Assembly: GCF_010501075.1 (NCBI RefSeq)
Contig: NZ_QVMN01000006.1
Coordinates: 124,001-188,000, forward strand
Direction: 5' to 3'
DNA: 64,000 nt
DNA from: Dysgonomonas sp. 25
GTDB taxonomy: Bacteria; Bacteroidota; Bacteroidia; Bacteroidales; Dysgonomonadaceae
A model generated the notes under the pieces. That model searched no databases and was not told the origin of the DNA. It saw only the letters and a list, made by a program, of their open reading frames with translations. The position numbers were made by a program, and so were the translations under genes. This document shows, one piece after another, positions 39,620 to 47,842 of this stretch. Each line of letters opens with the position of its first letter. Position 1 is the first letter of the stretch.

Positions 39620-40708
39620 ATGAATAAACAATCCGTACATATCAATTGGTGGTTACTACCCATATCTTGGTTGTACGGATTGGTTGTGTGTATACGCAAC
39701 AAGTTTTTTAAATGGGGAATATTGAAACGCGAGACGTTCGATGTCCCCGTTATTTGTATTGGCAACATCACAGTAGGAGGGACAGGTAAAACTCCTCACA
39801 CCGAATATCTTGTACGCATCCTCAGGGATAAATACCGTATTGCAGTACTCAGCCGGGGTTATGGGCGCAAAACGAAAGGCTTTATTCTGGCCGATGATAA
39901 ATCGACCAGCCGGCAGATAGGGGACGAGCCGTTACAAATCAAGCAGAAATTCCCGGATATAATGGTGGCAGTGGATGCCAAACGCACGCGCGGAATAAAG
40001 AACCTGCTGGCACTGGAGAAGCCTCCTGAAGTTATTCTGCTGGATGATGCTTTTCAACACCGGTACGTAAAACCATCTTATACTATTATTTTAACCAATT
40101 ACAACCGGCCGGCCTATCTCGACAAACTACTACCTGCAGGGCGTCTGCGCGAATCATTCGGACATATTTATAAGGCTAATATGATTGTTGTGACCAAGTG
40201 TCCCGACGATTTGAAACCTATCGATTACCGCCTGATGATGCACGAGATTAATCCCTATCCTTTCCAGTCAGTATTCTTTACGCGGTTTGCGTATAAACAG
40301 CTTGTTCCCGTATTTGTTAAAAAGAAGGATACACTGCCGCTGCCTTCCCTCAAAGGGATGGATGTGCTGCTGGTGACGGGTATTGCTTCGCCTGCTACGA
40401 TGATAAAGGAGTTGCAGCATTATACATCCAAGATACATGAAATGACCTATCCCGACCATTATGTATTCAAAAACAAGGATATAAAGAAGATAAAAGAGCG
40501 TTTCGATGCTATACAGTCCGATAATAAAATCATTATCACCACCGAAAAAGATGCTACCCGTCTGGTCTTGTTCGATGAGATGGATAAGGAACTGAAAAAA
40601 TCCCTGTATTACCTGCCGATAGAAGTATCTTTTGTCGAAAATGAACAACTATTCCGCGATAAGATATTAGAACATATCAAGGCTAAAAGAATATCCGTAT
40701 CTTTGTAA
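39620..40708 (+). CDS. lpxK: Tetraacyldisaccharide 4'-kinase (lipid A biosynthesis)
   Basis: A protein of 362 residues, normal for the family. One membrane segment near the N-terminus is followed by the P-loop GNITVGGTGKT (about 48-58), then LSRGYGR, GDEP, VILLDDAFQHR and a C-terminal domain with ITTEKDATRL. It phosphorylates the 4' position of tetraacyldisaccharide-1-phosphate to give lipid IVA at the inner membrane. It lies just downstream of sppA. The 40-bp dispersed repeat begins two bases after its stop. Confidence 0.97.
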   Translation: MNKQSVHINWWLLPISWLYGLVVCIRNKFFKWGILKRETFDVPVICIGNITVGGTGKTPHTEYLVRILRDKYRIAVLSRGYGRKTKGFILADDKSTSRQIGDEPLQIKQKFPDIMVAVDAKRTRGIKNLLALEKPPEVILLDDAFQHRYVKPSYTIILTNYNRPAYLDKLLPAGRLRESFGHIYKANMIVVTKCPDDLKPIDYRLMMHEINPYPFQSVFFTRFAYKQLVPVFVKKKDTLPLPSLKGMDVLLVTGIASPATMIKELQHYTSKIHEMTYPDHYVFKNKDIKKIKERFDAIQSDNKIIITTEKDATRLVLFDEMDKELKKSLYYLPIEVSFVENEQLFRDKILEHIKAKRISVSL

Positions 40709-40709
40709 T

Positions 40710-40749
40710 AGTTACAAGTTACTTCGCCCTTCGGGCAGTTACAAGTTAC
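40710..40749. repeat. Dispersed 40-bp repeat, copy 2
   Basis: Copy of 16069-16107: GTTACAAGTTAC on both sides of a GCCC-TT-CGGGC hairpin. It begins two bases after the lpxK stop codon. Confidence 0.8.
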
Positions 40750-40838
40750 GAGATTTTTTTTCGTCGCATTACGTTTTCTCGAGCCTCTGCAAGAGACGCA
40801 GCAGAGTAAAATAAAAGAATTTTATACATACACATTCT

Positions 40839-41618
40839 ATGGCAACAATATTGTTTCACGAAATTGTTTTTGGTCCTATTCATAGCCGGAGGTTGGGCTC
40901 ATCCTTGGGAATGAATCTTTTGCCTTACGACGGCAAACTTTGTTCGTTCGATTGCATTTATTGCGAATGCGGTTTCAACAAAGACTTCCGCACAAAGACC
41001 AAACTACCTGACCGAGAAAATGTAAGGGCAGCACTGGAAGATAAGCTAATCCGGCTGCAACAGGACAATACACACATAGATGTGATAACCTTTGCCGGAA
41101 ACGGCGAACCCACACTTCATCCGCAATTTGCAGGAATCATAGACGATACCATCCTGTTGCGGGATAAATACTATCCGCAGGCTAAAATAAGTGTCTTAAC
41201 AAATGCGATGCATCTGGATAAGCAGCATGTTTTCGAAGCATTGAGAAAAGTGGATAATCCTATCCTGAAGCTCGATTCGGTCAATATAGATACTGTCTGC
41301 TTGTTGGATCAGCCCAATAGCCCGTCGTATAGCGTAGAGAAGCAAATCGAGCAGTTCAAGCGTTTCGATGGCAATTTTATTATGCAGACAATGTTCCTCC
41401 GGGGCACACACGAGGGTAGGGTAGTAGACAACACAACGGAAGATGAAATTTCGGGCTGGTTAGAGGCGATTAGAGCGACAAATCCGCGCGAAGTGATGAT
41501 TTACACCATCGACCGCGAAACGCCCTCAAAACAACTCGAAAAAGTTCCTGTGGAAGATTTGCGGAAAGTAGCCGGCAGGGTAGAGGCCTTGGGTGTTAAA
41601 GTGAACGTGGCGGGTTGA
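40839..41618 (+). CDS. Radical SAM protein, small (CxxxCxxC), substrate unknown
   Basis: A protein of 259 residues with the 4Fe-4S triad C35-x3-C39-x2-C42 (CSFDCIYCECG) and the SAM-binding GNGEP segment (TFAGNGEPTLHP near 87-98). The opening FGPIHSRRLGSSLGMNLLP is typical of the small radical SAM family often compared with the wybutosine-type TYW1 group. The reaction is unknown. No obvious substrate protein or partner lies next to it. No -7 element is evident, but the 130-base gap contains the dispersed repeat copy 2. Confidence 0.85.
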   Translation: MATILFHEIVFGPIHSRRLGSSLGMNLLPYDGKLCSFDCIYCECGFNKDFRTKTKLPDRENVRAALEDKLIRLQQDNTHIDVITFAGNGEPTLHPQFAGIIDDTILLRDKYYPQAKISVLTNAMHLDKQHVFEALRKVDNPILKLDSVNIDTVCLLDQPNSPSYSVEKQIEQFKRFDGNFIMQTMFLRGTHEGRVVDNTTEDEISGWLEAIRATNPREVMIYTIDRETPSKQLEKVPVEDLRKVAGRVEALGVKVNVAG

Positions 41619-41685
41619 TATTGTCCGTATTTTTTCTTTACTTTGCCCCTCACACAAAACTAATATTATACATACTCATACAATT

Positions 41686-42549
41686 ATGTCGAAAATAAAG
41701 CAACTTTGCCGTAGCCTTATCGAACAGCGTTGGTTCGAGCTCCTCATTATTTCTGTAATCCTTGTCAATTCGGCCCTGATTGGGGTAGAAACTTACTTTG
41801 TTACCAAGGGTATTCTGCTCGTTCAGCATATCATACTGGGCATATTCACCTTCGAAATTGTTGTCCGGTTTATAGCCCGCGACAGTACCAAATCTTTTTT
41901 CCGATCGGGCTGGAACTTGTTCGATTTGACGCTGGTGCTTGTCAGCTACGTTCCCGAAAGCCTTTTCGAAGGAAGTACGATGATTATGGCAGTGCGTATC
42001 CTGCGTGTATTCAGGGTACTCCGTTTGTTGAGGACGTCGGAAGAGATAAAGCTTATTATCGCTGTACTTTCCAAGTCATTCAGCGCCCTATTCTACAACG
42101 GCGTGTTCTTCTTTATTTTCATCTATTTGTTTTCCATCATTGGCGTATCGCTCTTTAAACTACCCGATTACGAAAGCCTCGATGCTGAAGGAAAAGCCAA
42201 ATATACCGAACTGATGCAGGTGGCGCCGCATGCCCCCGAATGTTCGCCCGATCCTTACGGAACACTGTCCGAGTCGATGTTTACACTCTTCCGCGCATTG
42301 ACGGGCGAAGACTGGACAGACTTGCGCTACAACCTTATCAAAGCAAACGAATACGGATTGATACATACATCGCCTATTGCCATCACCAGTTTCCATGTTG
42401 TCTGGTTCGTATTGGCCGCCTTCCTGTTGCTCAATCTTGTGGTGGGTGCTATTGTCAACAACTACCAGGTGATTATGGAAGAAAGCCGGCGCGCAAAGGA
42501 GCGGGAGCGAAAAGATAAAGGCCTTGAGGAATTGGACGCAGTAGAATAA
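41686..42549 (+). CDS. Single-domain voltage-gated cation channel (ion transporter)
   Basis: A protein of 287 residues with six membrane helices and a pore loop. S4 carries five Arg at every third position (R104, R107, R110, R113, R116 in MAVRILRVFRVLRLLR), so it is a true voltage sensor. The pore loop between S5 and S6 has a filter TGEDW at 206-210, after an extended turret (about 158-195), and ends with a charged helical tail. Single-domain channels of this kind form tetramers and pass Na+ or Ca2+ in bacteria (NaChBac family). Ion choice cannot be decided here; the GED core resembles calcium channel filters more than the LESW of NaChBac. Confidence 0.9.
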   Translation: MSKIKQLCRSLIEQRWFELLIISVILVNSALIGVETYFVTKGILLVQHIILGIFTFEIVVRFIARDSTKSFFRSGWNLFDLTLVLVSYVPESLFEGSTMIMAVRILRVFRVLRLLRTSEEIKLIIAVLSKSFSALFYNGVFFFIFIYLFSIIGVSLFKLPDYESLDAEGKAKYTELMQVAPHAPECSPDPYGTLSESMFTLFRALTGEDWTDLRYNLIKANEYGLIHTSPIAITSFHVVWFVLAAFLLLNLVVGAIVNNYQVIMEESRRAKERERKDKGLEELDAVE

Positions 42550-42639
42550 CTTTATCTATATAGGAGGCATCTCTTTCCGATAGTGTGAGGAAGAAAAAGG
42601 TAACTCAATGAAAAAACGTTAGAAATAAGTAGAGGTCTG

Positions 42640-42820
42640 TTACTTTATGGGAGTAAAAAACTTAGTGTTCTTAGTGTAGAACCTTCGTGTCCTCTGTGGT
42701 TAAGTAATAAAAAAAGTAACTTGGTAAAAAACTGGCCAAAAGAAGTATACTTTTTGTATACATTTTAATCTAATCTACTTATAATGAGATTAATTCGAAG
42801 TATACAAAGGTGACAGCAAG
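42640..42820. repeat. Dispersed intergenic repeat of about 160 bp, copy 2 (inverted)
   Basis: Reverse complement of the element at 22085-22240, with the same block order, including GTATACAAAAAGTATAC and GTTACTTTTTTTATTACTTAACCACAGAGG. The remaining bases of the 384-base gap 42550-42933 show only the deoC terminator. Confidence 0.75.
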
Positions 42821-42879
42821 GTAACATACGCAGAGGCTTTTTTGGGGAAAAGATAACCAATTTACTGGTTCTGAATAGC

Positions 42880-42909
42880 AAAAGTCCCTGACAGCATCAG
42901 AGACTTTTA
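42880..42909 (-). terminator. Terminator of the dtd-mazG-deoC operon
   Basis: On the minus strand AAAAGTCTCTGA pairs with TCAGGGACTTTT, loop TGCTG. About 25 bases after the deoC stop; weak T run inside the stem end. Confidence 0.8.
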
Positions 42910-42933
42910 TATAAGAATTTGATTTAGAGCAGT

Positions 42934-43797
42934 TTACTCTATTTCCGCCAACAAGTTTTCGGCTAAGCTGCTTGCCCCGATACGGAAGTATTCAGGCGTC
43001 ATATATTCTTCGCCCATAAGCTCCTTAACAAGCGTATAGTATTCTACTGCATCTTTGGTCGTGCGGATGCCTCCTGAGGCTTTAAATCCGGCTTTGTTGC
43101 CTGTCCGTTCGGTGTATTCCTTGATAGTGGAACAGATAACATACGCGGCTTCTAACGTTGCACCCTCATATCCCTTTCCGGTAGACGTTTTGACGAAATC
43201 CGCTCCCGAATAAAGGGCTAACAAGGTGGCTTTACGGATGTTATCGGCTGTTTTCAATGCACCTGTTTCCAGAATGACTTTCAGACGGGCATCGCGGCAA
43301 GTGTGTTTGATTTCCATTATCTCCTCGCAAAGCTCTTCATAGTTCTCGTCGAAGAAATAGTTGAGGCTGAGTACGATATCTATTTCGTCTGCCCCTTCGG
43401 CTATGGCAAGGGCTGCTTCGGCCACCTTCACTTCGGTAAAGGTCTGCGACGAAGGAAATCCTCCGGCAACGCAGGCAATGCGCACATCGGATGTAAGTGC
43501 CTCTTTCACTGTGCGTACCAGATTGGGATAGACGCAGATAGCAGCCACATTGCTGACATCGGTTGTCCCGTCGAAGCTGTTTATCTTCTCGGTCATTTGC
43601 CAGATGCTCTCATGCGTATCGGTGCTGTTGAGGGAGGTGTAGTCGATGCAGGAATATAGCTTCTTGTAGACCTCCTTGGTATTGTTTCCGGCGAATTGCT
43701 GGTCGATAATCTTCTTGACCTTGGCCGCTATGTCGCTGTCGTTCAGGTTTGTTTGGTACTCGTTCAATACTTGTTCGTATTTACTAAGTTCGCTCAT
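42934..43797 (-). CDS. deoC: Deoxyribose-phosphate aldolase
   Basis: A protein of 287 residues, the longer DeoC class. The TIM barrel shows the Schiff-base Lys in ADFVKTSTGKGYEGA, the second Lys in AGFKASGGIRT and the Asp in EIDIVLSLNYF. It splits 2-deoxyribose-5-phosphate into glyceraldehyde-3-phosphate and acetaldehyde. It starts 2 bases after the mazG-like stop, in an operon with mazG and dtd. Linked nucleotide housekeeping is plausible. Confidence 0.97.
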   Translation of the reverse strand: MSELSKYEQVLNEYQTNLNDSDIAAKVKKIIDQQFAGNNTKEVYKKLYSCIDYTSLNSTDTHESIWQMTEKINSFDGTTDVSNVAAICVYPNLVRTVKEALTSDVRIACVAGGFPSSQTFTEVKVAEAALAIAEGADEIDIVLSLNYFFDENYEELCEEIMEIKHTCRDARLKVILETGALKTADNIRKATLLALYSGADFVKTSTGKGYEGATLEAAYVICSTIKEYTERTGNKAGFKASGGIRTTKDAVEYYTLVKELMGEEYMTPEYFRIGASSLAENLLAEIE

Positions 43798-43799
43798 GG

Positions 43800-44126
43800 T
43801 TATTTCAGTTTTTGATTGTTTATATGTCTTGTTTCGTCTCTTTCGGTCTTCTTACGGATGTTCTTTTCGAAGGCTTCTGTCAGGTCTACACCTGTCTGAT
43901 TGGCAAGGCATAGCAATACCCAGAGCACATCGGCCATCTCGTCGGCAAGGTTCTTATCCAGATCCGACTTTTTGAATGACTGGTCGCCATAGGTACGCGC
44001 CATGATACGTGCCAGCTCGCCTACCTCTTCGGTCAGAATGGCCATATTGGTCAGTTCGTTGAAGTAGCGTACACCGTAGGTTTTTATCCATGTATCTACC
44101 TGTTTTTGAGCTTCTTTTATTGTCAT
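43800..44126 (-). CDS. MazG-like nucleotide pyrophosphohydrolase
   Basis: About 108 residues from the ATG at 44126 (MTIKEAQKQVDTWI), which lies 1 base after the dtd stop; an upstream ATG at 44150 would overlap dtd by 23 bases and is less likely. The metal-binding EExxE and ExxD elements are visible (ILTEEVGELARIMAR, and LADEMADVLWVLLCLAN). It hydrolyses non-canonical or excess NTPs to NMP and PPi. Short single-domain MazG proteins of this type are common beside dtd in Bacteroidales. Confidence 0.93.
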   Translation of the reverse strand: MTIKEAQKQVDTWIKTYGVRYFNELTNMAILTEEVGELARIMARTYGDQSFKKSDLDKNLADEMADVLWVLLCLANQTGVDLTEAFEKNIRKKTERDETRHINNQKLK

Positions 44127-44127
44127 A

Positions 44128-44580
44128 TCATTCGCGGTTTTTGGAGTCAATCCAGATGGTTACAGGCCCGTCGTTTACCAAGGCTACTTGCATGTCTGCC
44201 CCGAATTCGCCTGTTGCTACCTGTTTACCTGCCTTTTCGCTCAGGGTTTGGCAAAACTGTTCATACAGGGGAATAGCTATATCGGGCTTTGCCGCCTTGA
44301 TGTAGGAAGGCCGGTTCCCTTTCTTGGTGGAGGCATGGAGCGTAAACTGCGACACAACGAGTATCTCGGTATGGCTGTCGAGGGCGGAGATATTCATCAC
44401 TCCCTGCTCATCATCGAAGATGCGCAAATGGATGATTTTGGTTGTGAGCCATTCGATATCTTCTTTGCTATCAGCCTCTTCAATCCCCAGAAGGATTAGA
44501 AGCCCTTTTCCTATCCGGGATTTGAGTTCATTGTCGATAGTGACGGAAGCATGGGCTACCCGTTGGATTAATACTCTCAT
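44128..44580 (-). CDS. dtd: D-aminoacyl-tRNA deacylase
   Basis: About 150 residues from the ATG at 44580 (MRVLIQRVAHASVTID); the upstream extension is not family-like. It has the two Dtd signatures, SQFTLHASTKKGNRPSY near residue 77 and the Gly-cisPro region with DGPVTIWID at the end. It removes D-amino acids from mischarged tRNAs. First gene of an operon with mazG-like and deoC. Confidence 0.97.
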   Translation of the reverse strand: MRVLIQRVAHASVTIDNELKSRIGKGLLILLGIEEADSKEDIEWLTTKIIHLRIFDDEQGVMNISALDSHTEILVVSQFTLHASTKKGNRPSYIKAAKPDIAIPLYEQFCQTLSEKAGKQVATGEFGADMQVALVNDGPVTIWIDSKNRE

Positions 44581-44656
44581 TACTACATAAATAATTAAAG
44601 TCACATCCCGGAAGCGAGATGCGACCCTAAAAGTAGCTATAATTTGATAAATCTCC

Positions 44657-45247
44657 TTATCTGTCTTCTAATTTTTCGAGTTTATCTTTTATCGACTTGA
44701 TTTTGAAGGCATAATAGATACGGAATATACCGTAGGTGATGAACGCGATAGCTGCAAATGCTACAATGAAGCTACTTCCGATTATCGGATTGATGATAAG
44801 CAGGATAGAGAATAGTGCTCCTATTATGGCTAATGCCAATAGCCATCCCCATCCGCCGACGCCTGCTTTTTGCAGCTCAATGGCGCTTCCGATGCCCCAT
44901 ATCGAGCGGAACATGATATAGAATCCGACAAAGAATATCATCACGGCAATGGTCAGTACCGGCCCGCTTGCGGCCAGTATAATACCCAGTAAGAGGTCTA
45001 CAATACCACTTGCCAATGCCCATCCCCAGCTATAGTTGGGTGTGTTCCGGTTAGCAATGGCAAAGATAATCTCGAATAGCCCCGAGGCTATAAAGCCGAT
45101 TACGAACAGGATTGACAATGTCAGCAAAGCGCTTTCTGCTGCTGCGATAAAGAGGATTCCGAGGGATATAGCTAATATTCCGATGCATAGCGACAACCAC
45201 CAATATTTCATGGATTGCCTTACTGAAGTGAATAGATTGTTTTTCAT
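44657..45247 (-). CDS. HdeD-family (DUF308) membrane protein
   Basis: A protein of 196 residues with six hydrophobic segments in three pairs, typical of the DUF308/HdeD repeat (LALAIIGALFSILLIINP, SGIVDLLLGIILAA). The family is linked to acid resistance in Escherichia, but the molecular action is unknown. It stands between dtd and uvrC with gaps of about 76 and 116 bases, so it is probably transcribed alone. Confidence 0.9.
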   Translation of the reverse strand: MKNNLFTSVRQSMKYWWLSLCIGILAISLGILFIAAAESALLTLSILFVIGFIASGLFEIIFAIANRNTPNYSWGWALASGIVDLLLGIILAASGPVLTIAVMIFFVGFYIMFRSIWGIGSAIELQKAGVGGWGWLLALAIIGALFSILLIINPIIGSSFIVAFAAIAFITYGIFRIYYAFKIKSIKDKLEKLEDR

Positions 45248-45363
45248 GGGCTCCTAAGATATTAAGTGTTACTTACTTAGATTATAACAACTCTTGCGAA
45301 GAGATGTTTGTAAGCCTGTTTATTATTTAGGAGTAGTTAAGTTAATTTAATGGTTGCGAAAAG

Positions 45364-47187
45364 TCAATCTTCTTTTCCTTCTTTACTATTGAAGTAGTCT
45401 TGTAGGATTTTGGCTTTGGATTTACCTATCAGCACTTCGATGGTTGCCAGATCGGCTTCTTTTATGCGTTTGATACTCTTAAAACGGCTGAGTAGCAACT
45501 CTTTAATCTTAGGACCTATCCCCCTTATCTTGTCCAATTCGGATTCTATCTGGCTTTTACTTCTCTTATCCCGGTGGAAACTGATGCCAAACCGGTGAGC
45601 TTCGTCTCGCAAATGCTGTATAACTTTCAGTGTATCAGAGTTTTTATCTAAATACATCGGTACAGGATCTTCAGGGTAATAGATCTCTTCGAGGCGTTTG
45701 GCAATGCCTACAATTGCCACTTGCCCGTATATCCCTAACTCTTTGAGGGAATCGCAGGCTGCACCCAATTGTCCTTTTCCTCCGTCGATGACGATCAGTT
45801 GGGGTAGGGGCTCTTCCTCGTTGAGCAGGCGACGATAGCGGCGATATACCACTTCGCGCATGGTGGCGAAATCATCCGGCCCGTCAACGGTTAGCACATT
45901 GAATACACGGTAGTTACTTTTCGATGGTTTGGCGTTTTTAAATACCACACATGCCGATACTGGATTGGTACCCTGTATGTTAGAGTTATCGAAGCACTCG
46001 ATATGTACAGGCAACTCCTTCAGATGGAGGGCATCTTTCATTTCGTGCAATATGCGTTCGGTTTTTTTCTCGGGATCAAGGCTTTCGGCTTTTTTGAGCT
46101 TATCTACCTTATATTGCTTCACATTCTGTTGCGAGAGATTCAGCAGTTTCAATTTATCGCCTCGCTGAGGAATGGTGAATTGTATATGTTCCATCGGTAG
46201 GTCAGGAACAAATGGCACCACAATTTCTTTAGCTTTCGAACCGTAGCGTTCCCGCATTTCTATAATACCGAGGGCGAGCAGTTCCTCTTTCGGCTCTTCC
46301 AAACGTTTCCGGTATTCGAACGTATATGCCTGGATAATAGCGCCATTGTGCACATGCAAGTAGTTTATATATGCCGAGTTGTGATCCTCGTCATAGCTAT
46401 ACACATCGATGTTATAGTTGAGATTGCTGACGATGGTCGATTTCTTTTTGAAATTCTCGATAAGCTCGTATTTTGTCTTGAGTTCGTTTGCCTTCTCAAA
46501 TTCTTGTTTCTCGGCGCATTCCATCATCCTCTTGTATGCCAGTTTGCTGACTACTCCGATGTTTCCGTTGAGGATTTCTTTTACTTCTTCTATATTTTGC
46601 AGGTAGCTTTCTTCGTCCTGTAATCCAATGCAAGGACCTATGCATCGTTTGATATGGTATTCGAGACAAACTTTATATTTCCCCGATTGGATATTTTCTT
46701 GTGTCAGGTTTAGTTTGCATGTGCGGATAGGGTAGAGGCGATGCAACATTTCGAGCATAGCTTTCACTCCGTTTACACTTGTGTAAGGACCGAAATAGAA
46801 AGAGCCGTCTTTGACGATTTCTCTCGTTTGTTCTACGCGGGGATATGCTTCGTTGCGGACGACTATCGAAGGATATGTTTTATCGTCTTTCAGCAGGATA
46901 TTATATCTCGGCTGAAATTCTTTAATAAGATTATTTTCGAGTAGAAGTGTATCTGCTTCTGTTTCGACAATTATATATTTTATATCCCTTATCTTACTGA
47001 CAAGGATTCGGGTTTTGGGATTGTTATCATGTCTGAGAGAGAAATAACTCAACACCCGTTTCTTTAGATTTTTGGCTTTCCCTACATAAATAATGGTTCC
47101 GTTTTCGTCGTAATATTGATAGCACCCGGGACGTTCAGGAATATTTTTCAGAATATTATCTAAGTAGGCAGATACTTTTTTTGCCAT
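45364..47187 (-). CDS. uvrC: Excinuclease ABC subunit C
   Basis: A protein of 607 residues, normal length. The N-terminal GIY-YIG nuclease (GCYQYYDENGTIIYVGKAKNLKKR, about 18-41) is followed by a Cys-rich region (LEYHIKRCIGPCIG), a UVR domain (MECAEKQEFEKANELKTKYELIENF, about 222-246), an RNase H-like 5' nuclease (VIDGGKGQLGAA near 473) and a C-terminal helix-hairpin-helix pair. It makes the dual incisions in nucleotide excision repair. It lies 18 bases downstream of apt and probably shares its transcript. Confidence 0.98.
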   Translation of the reverse strand: MAKKVSAYLDNILKNIPERPGCYQYYDENGTIIYVGKAKNLKKRVLSYFSLRHDNNPKTRILVSKIRDIKYIIVETEADTLLLENNLIKEFQPRYNILLKDDKTYPSIVVRNEAYPRVEQTREIVKDGSFYFGPYTSVNGVKAMLEMLHRLYPIRTCKLNLTQENIQSGKYKVCLEYHIKRCIGPCIGLQDEESYLQNIEEVKEILNGNIGVVSKLAYKRMMECAEKQEFEKANELKTKYELIENFKKKSTIVSNLNYNIDVYSYDEDHNSAYINYLHVHNGAIIQAYTFEYRKRLEEPKEELLALGIIEMRERYGSKAKEIVVPFVPDLPMEHIQFTIPQRGDKLKLLNLSQQNVKQYKVDKLKKAESLDPEKKTERILHEMKDALHLKELPVHIECFDNSNIQGTNPVSACVVFKNAKPSKSNYRVFNVLTVDGPDDFATMREVVYRRYRRLLNEEEPLPQLIVIDGGKGQLGAACDSLKELGIYGQVAIVGIAKRLEEIYYPEDPVPMYLDKNSDTLKVIQHLRDEAHRFGISFHRDKRSKSQIESELDKIRGIGPKIKELLLSRFKSIKRIKEADLATIEVLIGKSKAKILQDYFNSKEGKED

Positions 47188-47205
47188 CTTGTCTTTCGCT
47201 TTTTT

Positions 47206-47757
47206 TTAAATCTGATATCTAATTAATGATTCTATGTCTACATCTTCGGGAAATAATTCCCGTCCTTTCAACGCTTCCAATTCGATTATAAAATTAATAT
47301 ATATTTTTTTGACACCCATTTTCTTGACCAGATTATATGCCGCTCTCATTGTACCACCTGTAGCGAGCAAGTCGTCATGCAACAGGACGACATCGTTTTC
47401 GGATAAGGCATCCTTGTGGATTTGTATTTTATCTATTCCGTATTCTTTTTCGTATTCTTCCTCCATGGTTTCGGCGGGAAGTTTTCCGGGTTTGCGGATA
47501 GGAATAAATCCGGCATCTAATTTCAATGCCATAATAGGTCCCATGATAAAACCGCGCGATTCTATTCCCACGACTTTGGTAATACCTTCCTTCTTATATT
47601 TCTCTACTAAAACTTCAGTTAAAGTTTTGAGAGATTCTTTCGTTTTGAATAGAGGTGTTACATCTTTGAATTGGATTCCCGGGATGGGGAAGTCGGGGAT
47701 ATTGCGCACTATATCCTTTAATTCTAAAATCTTTTCTTCTGTTGTTTTATTTTCCAT
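47206..47757 (-). CDS. apt: Adenine phosphoribosyltransferase
   Basis: About 183 residues from the ATG at 47757 (MENKTTEEKILELKDIV); the longer frame to 47835 only translates the two parS palindromes and is rejected. It has the APT hood (IPDFPIPGIQFKDVTPLF) and the PRPP-binding loop VVLLHDDLLATGGTMRAA. It salvages adenine to AMP. The upstream 85 bases to mnmG hold two parS-like sites. Confidence 0.96.
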   Translation of the reverse strand: MENKTTEEKILELKDIVRNIPDFPIPGIQFKDVTPLFKTKESLKTLTEVLVEKYKKEGITKVVGIESRGFIMGPIMALKLDAGFIPIRKPGKLPAETMEEEYEKEYGIDKIQIHKDALSENDVVLLHDDLLATGGTMRAAYNLVKKMGVKKIYINFIIELEALKGRELFPEDVDIESLIRYQI

Positions 47758-47774
47758 TATCGTATTTTGTTCTT

Positions 47775-47790
47775 TGTTCCACGTGGAACA
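47775..47790. promoter_or_regulatory. parS site 1 (ParB binding), TGTTCCACGTGGAACA
   Basis: A perfect 16-bp palindrome that fits the bacterial parS consensus TGTTNCACGTGNAACA. It lies 44 bases from an identical second copy. Confidence 0.85.
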
Positions 47791-47813
47791 TTTTACCTTT
47801 TCATCGAATTTCA

Positions 47814-47839
47814 CCTTTTGTTCCACGTGGAACAAAAGG
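47814..47839. promoter_or_regulatory. parS site 2 within a 26-bp perfect palindrome
   Basis: The 16-bp parS core TGTTCCACGTGGAACA is at 47819-47834, extended to a 26-bp perfect palindrome. It lies 3 bases past the mnmG stop and could also fold as a hairpin at the mRNA end. Confidence 0.85.
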
Positions 47840-47842
47840 TTT

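Noticed and set aside
47758-47835. Extended N-terminus of apt
   Set aside because: It only translates the two parS palindromes; the normal APT start is at 47757.
47814-47839. Palindrome as nothing more than an mnmG terminator
   Set aside because: A hairpin role is possible, but the identical 16-bp core repeated 44 bases away and its fit to parS make ParB binding the better reading.
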